Assembly (NCBI GenBank): GCA_905236225.1
Contig: CAJOPM010000145.1
Span: 1-6,100, forward strand
Source of the DNA: an uncultured Eubacterium sp.
GTDB taxonomy: Bacteria; Bacillota; Clostridia; Lachnospirales; Lachnospiraceae
Reading direction: 5' to 3'
Length of the DNA stretch: 6,100 bases
The position numbers and the translations under genes are program-made. Below, piece by piece: positions 5,758-6,100 of the stretch. Within the stretch, counting starts at the first letter, position 1. Each line of letters starts with the position of its first letter. Below the pieces are notes generated by a model that worked only from the letters and a program-made list of their open reading frames with translations, searched no databases and had not been told where the DNA came from.

Positions 5758-6100
5758 ATGAAGATAGTTTTTTTAGATGAAAAATCCATAGGTAGTGATA
5801 TCGATTTATCAGGCTTTGAGAGGTTCGGAACTGTTGTCAAATATAATATTTATGACCCGAAAGAAGTTAAAGATAAGATTGTTGATGCGGATATCATTAT
5901 CGTAAACAAGATGCCTGTAAACGAAGAAACTATTGGCGAGGCTAAGAATTTAAAGCTGGTATGTGTAACGGCAACAGGAACCAATAATTTAGATAAAGAA
6001 TATCTTGAAAAACGTGGTATAGAGTGGCGCAATGTAGCAGGATATTCAACAAACAGCGTAGCGCAGCATACATTTGCTATGCTGTTTTATCTATTGGAAA
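5758..6100 (+). CDS. D-2-hydroxyacid dehydrogenase, N-terminal part (cut by window end)
   Basis: 114 codons are visible before the right edge; family members are usually 310-390 aa, so about a third is present. The sequence begins MKIVFLDEKS, continues through an alternating strand/helix substrate-binding domain (DADIIIVNKMPVN), and reaches TATGTNNLDKEYLEKRGI and AGYSTNSVAQHTFAMLFYLLE, the well-conserved segments just before the NAD-binding domain. The GxGxxG loop and the catalytic Arg, Glu and His lie beyond the window, so activity and substrate (for example hydroxypyruvate, glycerate or another 2-keto acid) cannot be judged. The ATG is only 2 bp after the patatin stop. The nearest Shine-Dalgarno, AAGGAG at 5735-5740 inside the patatin gene, is 17 nt away, so translation probably depends on coupling to the upstream gene. 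Confidence 0.85.
   Translation, partial: MKIVFLDEKSIGSDIDLSGFERFGTVVKYNIYDPKEVKDKIVDADIIIVNKMPVNEETIGEAKNLKLVCVTATGTNNLDKEYLEKRGIEWRNVAGYSTNSVAQHTFAMLFYLLE

Noticed and set aside
1..6100. CRISPR array, tRNA or rRNA genes, known riboswitches
   Set aside because: No spaced repeats, cloverleaf-like sequence, rRNA-like stretch or recognisable aptamer was seen on either strand.

Overview
The window looks like chromosomal DNA from a low-GC Gram-positive anaerobe, most plausibly a clostridium of the Lachnospiraceae type. The evidence is AT-rich coding sequence, strong AGGAGG-type ribosome binding sites, sigma-A-like promoters, a Firmicutes-style membrane-anchored GH18/SH3 protein and tight operon packing. 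Genus and species cannot be read from the sequence. All convincing genes are on the + strand.

Left edge (1-90): a non-coding block with a perfect 9-bp GC-rich hairpin and a 10-bp direct repeat (CCGACTGAGT) on either side of it. It resembles the right end of an IS200/IS605-family (TnpB-type) element, whose body would lie off the window. This is a moderate-to-low confidence call.

Region A (143-2683): a sigma-A-like promoter leads into a protein kinase fused to a degenerate MinD/CpaE-like P-loop domain. A second gene follows, encoding a free-standing MinD-like protein. A 73-aa orphan protein comes next, and a good intrinsic terminator closes the block. The kinase's C-terminal domain and the second protein align from end to end, and both have lost the P-loop lysines, so they look like a duplicated non-canonical ATPase pair. 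The best-supported starts of both genes are AUU codons in the shared context ATTAG, each after a purine-rich Shine-Dalgarno sequence. In relatives, kinase and CpaE-like proteins of this kind can be associated with Flp/Tad pilus or secretion loci. No pilus gene is visible here, so that link is inference.

Region B (2700-6100): a promoter placed so close to the ATG that the mRNA would be nearly leaderless drives a tight four-gene run. The genes are a membrane-anchored GH18 cell-wall hydrolase-like protein, a short NfeD-like membrane protein, a patatin-family lipid acyl hydrolase, and the N-terminal third or so of a D-2-hydroxyacid dehydrogenase cut by the window edge. Gaps are 12, 15 and 2 bp, which suggests one transcript. 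The first three products point to the cell envelope (wall, membrane microdomain, lipid); the dehydrogenase does not obviously fit that theme.

The most unusual signals are the tandem AUU starts, the lysine-less paralogous P-loop pair with one copy fused to an atypical kinase, and the leaderless GH18 transcript.
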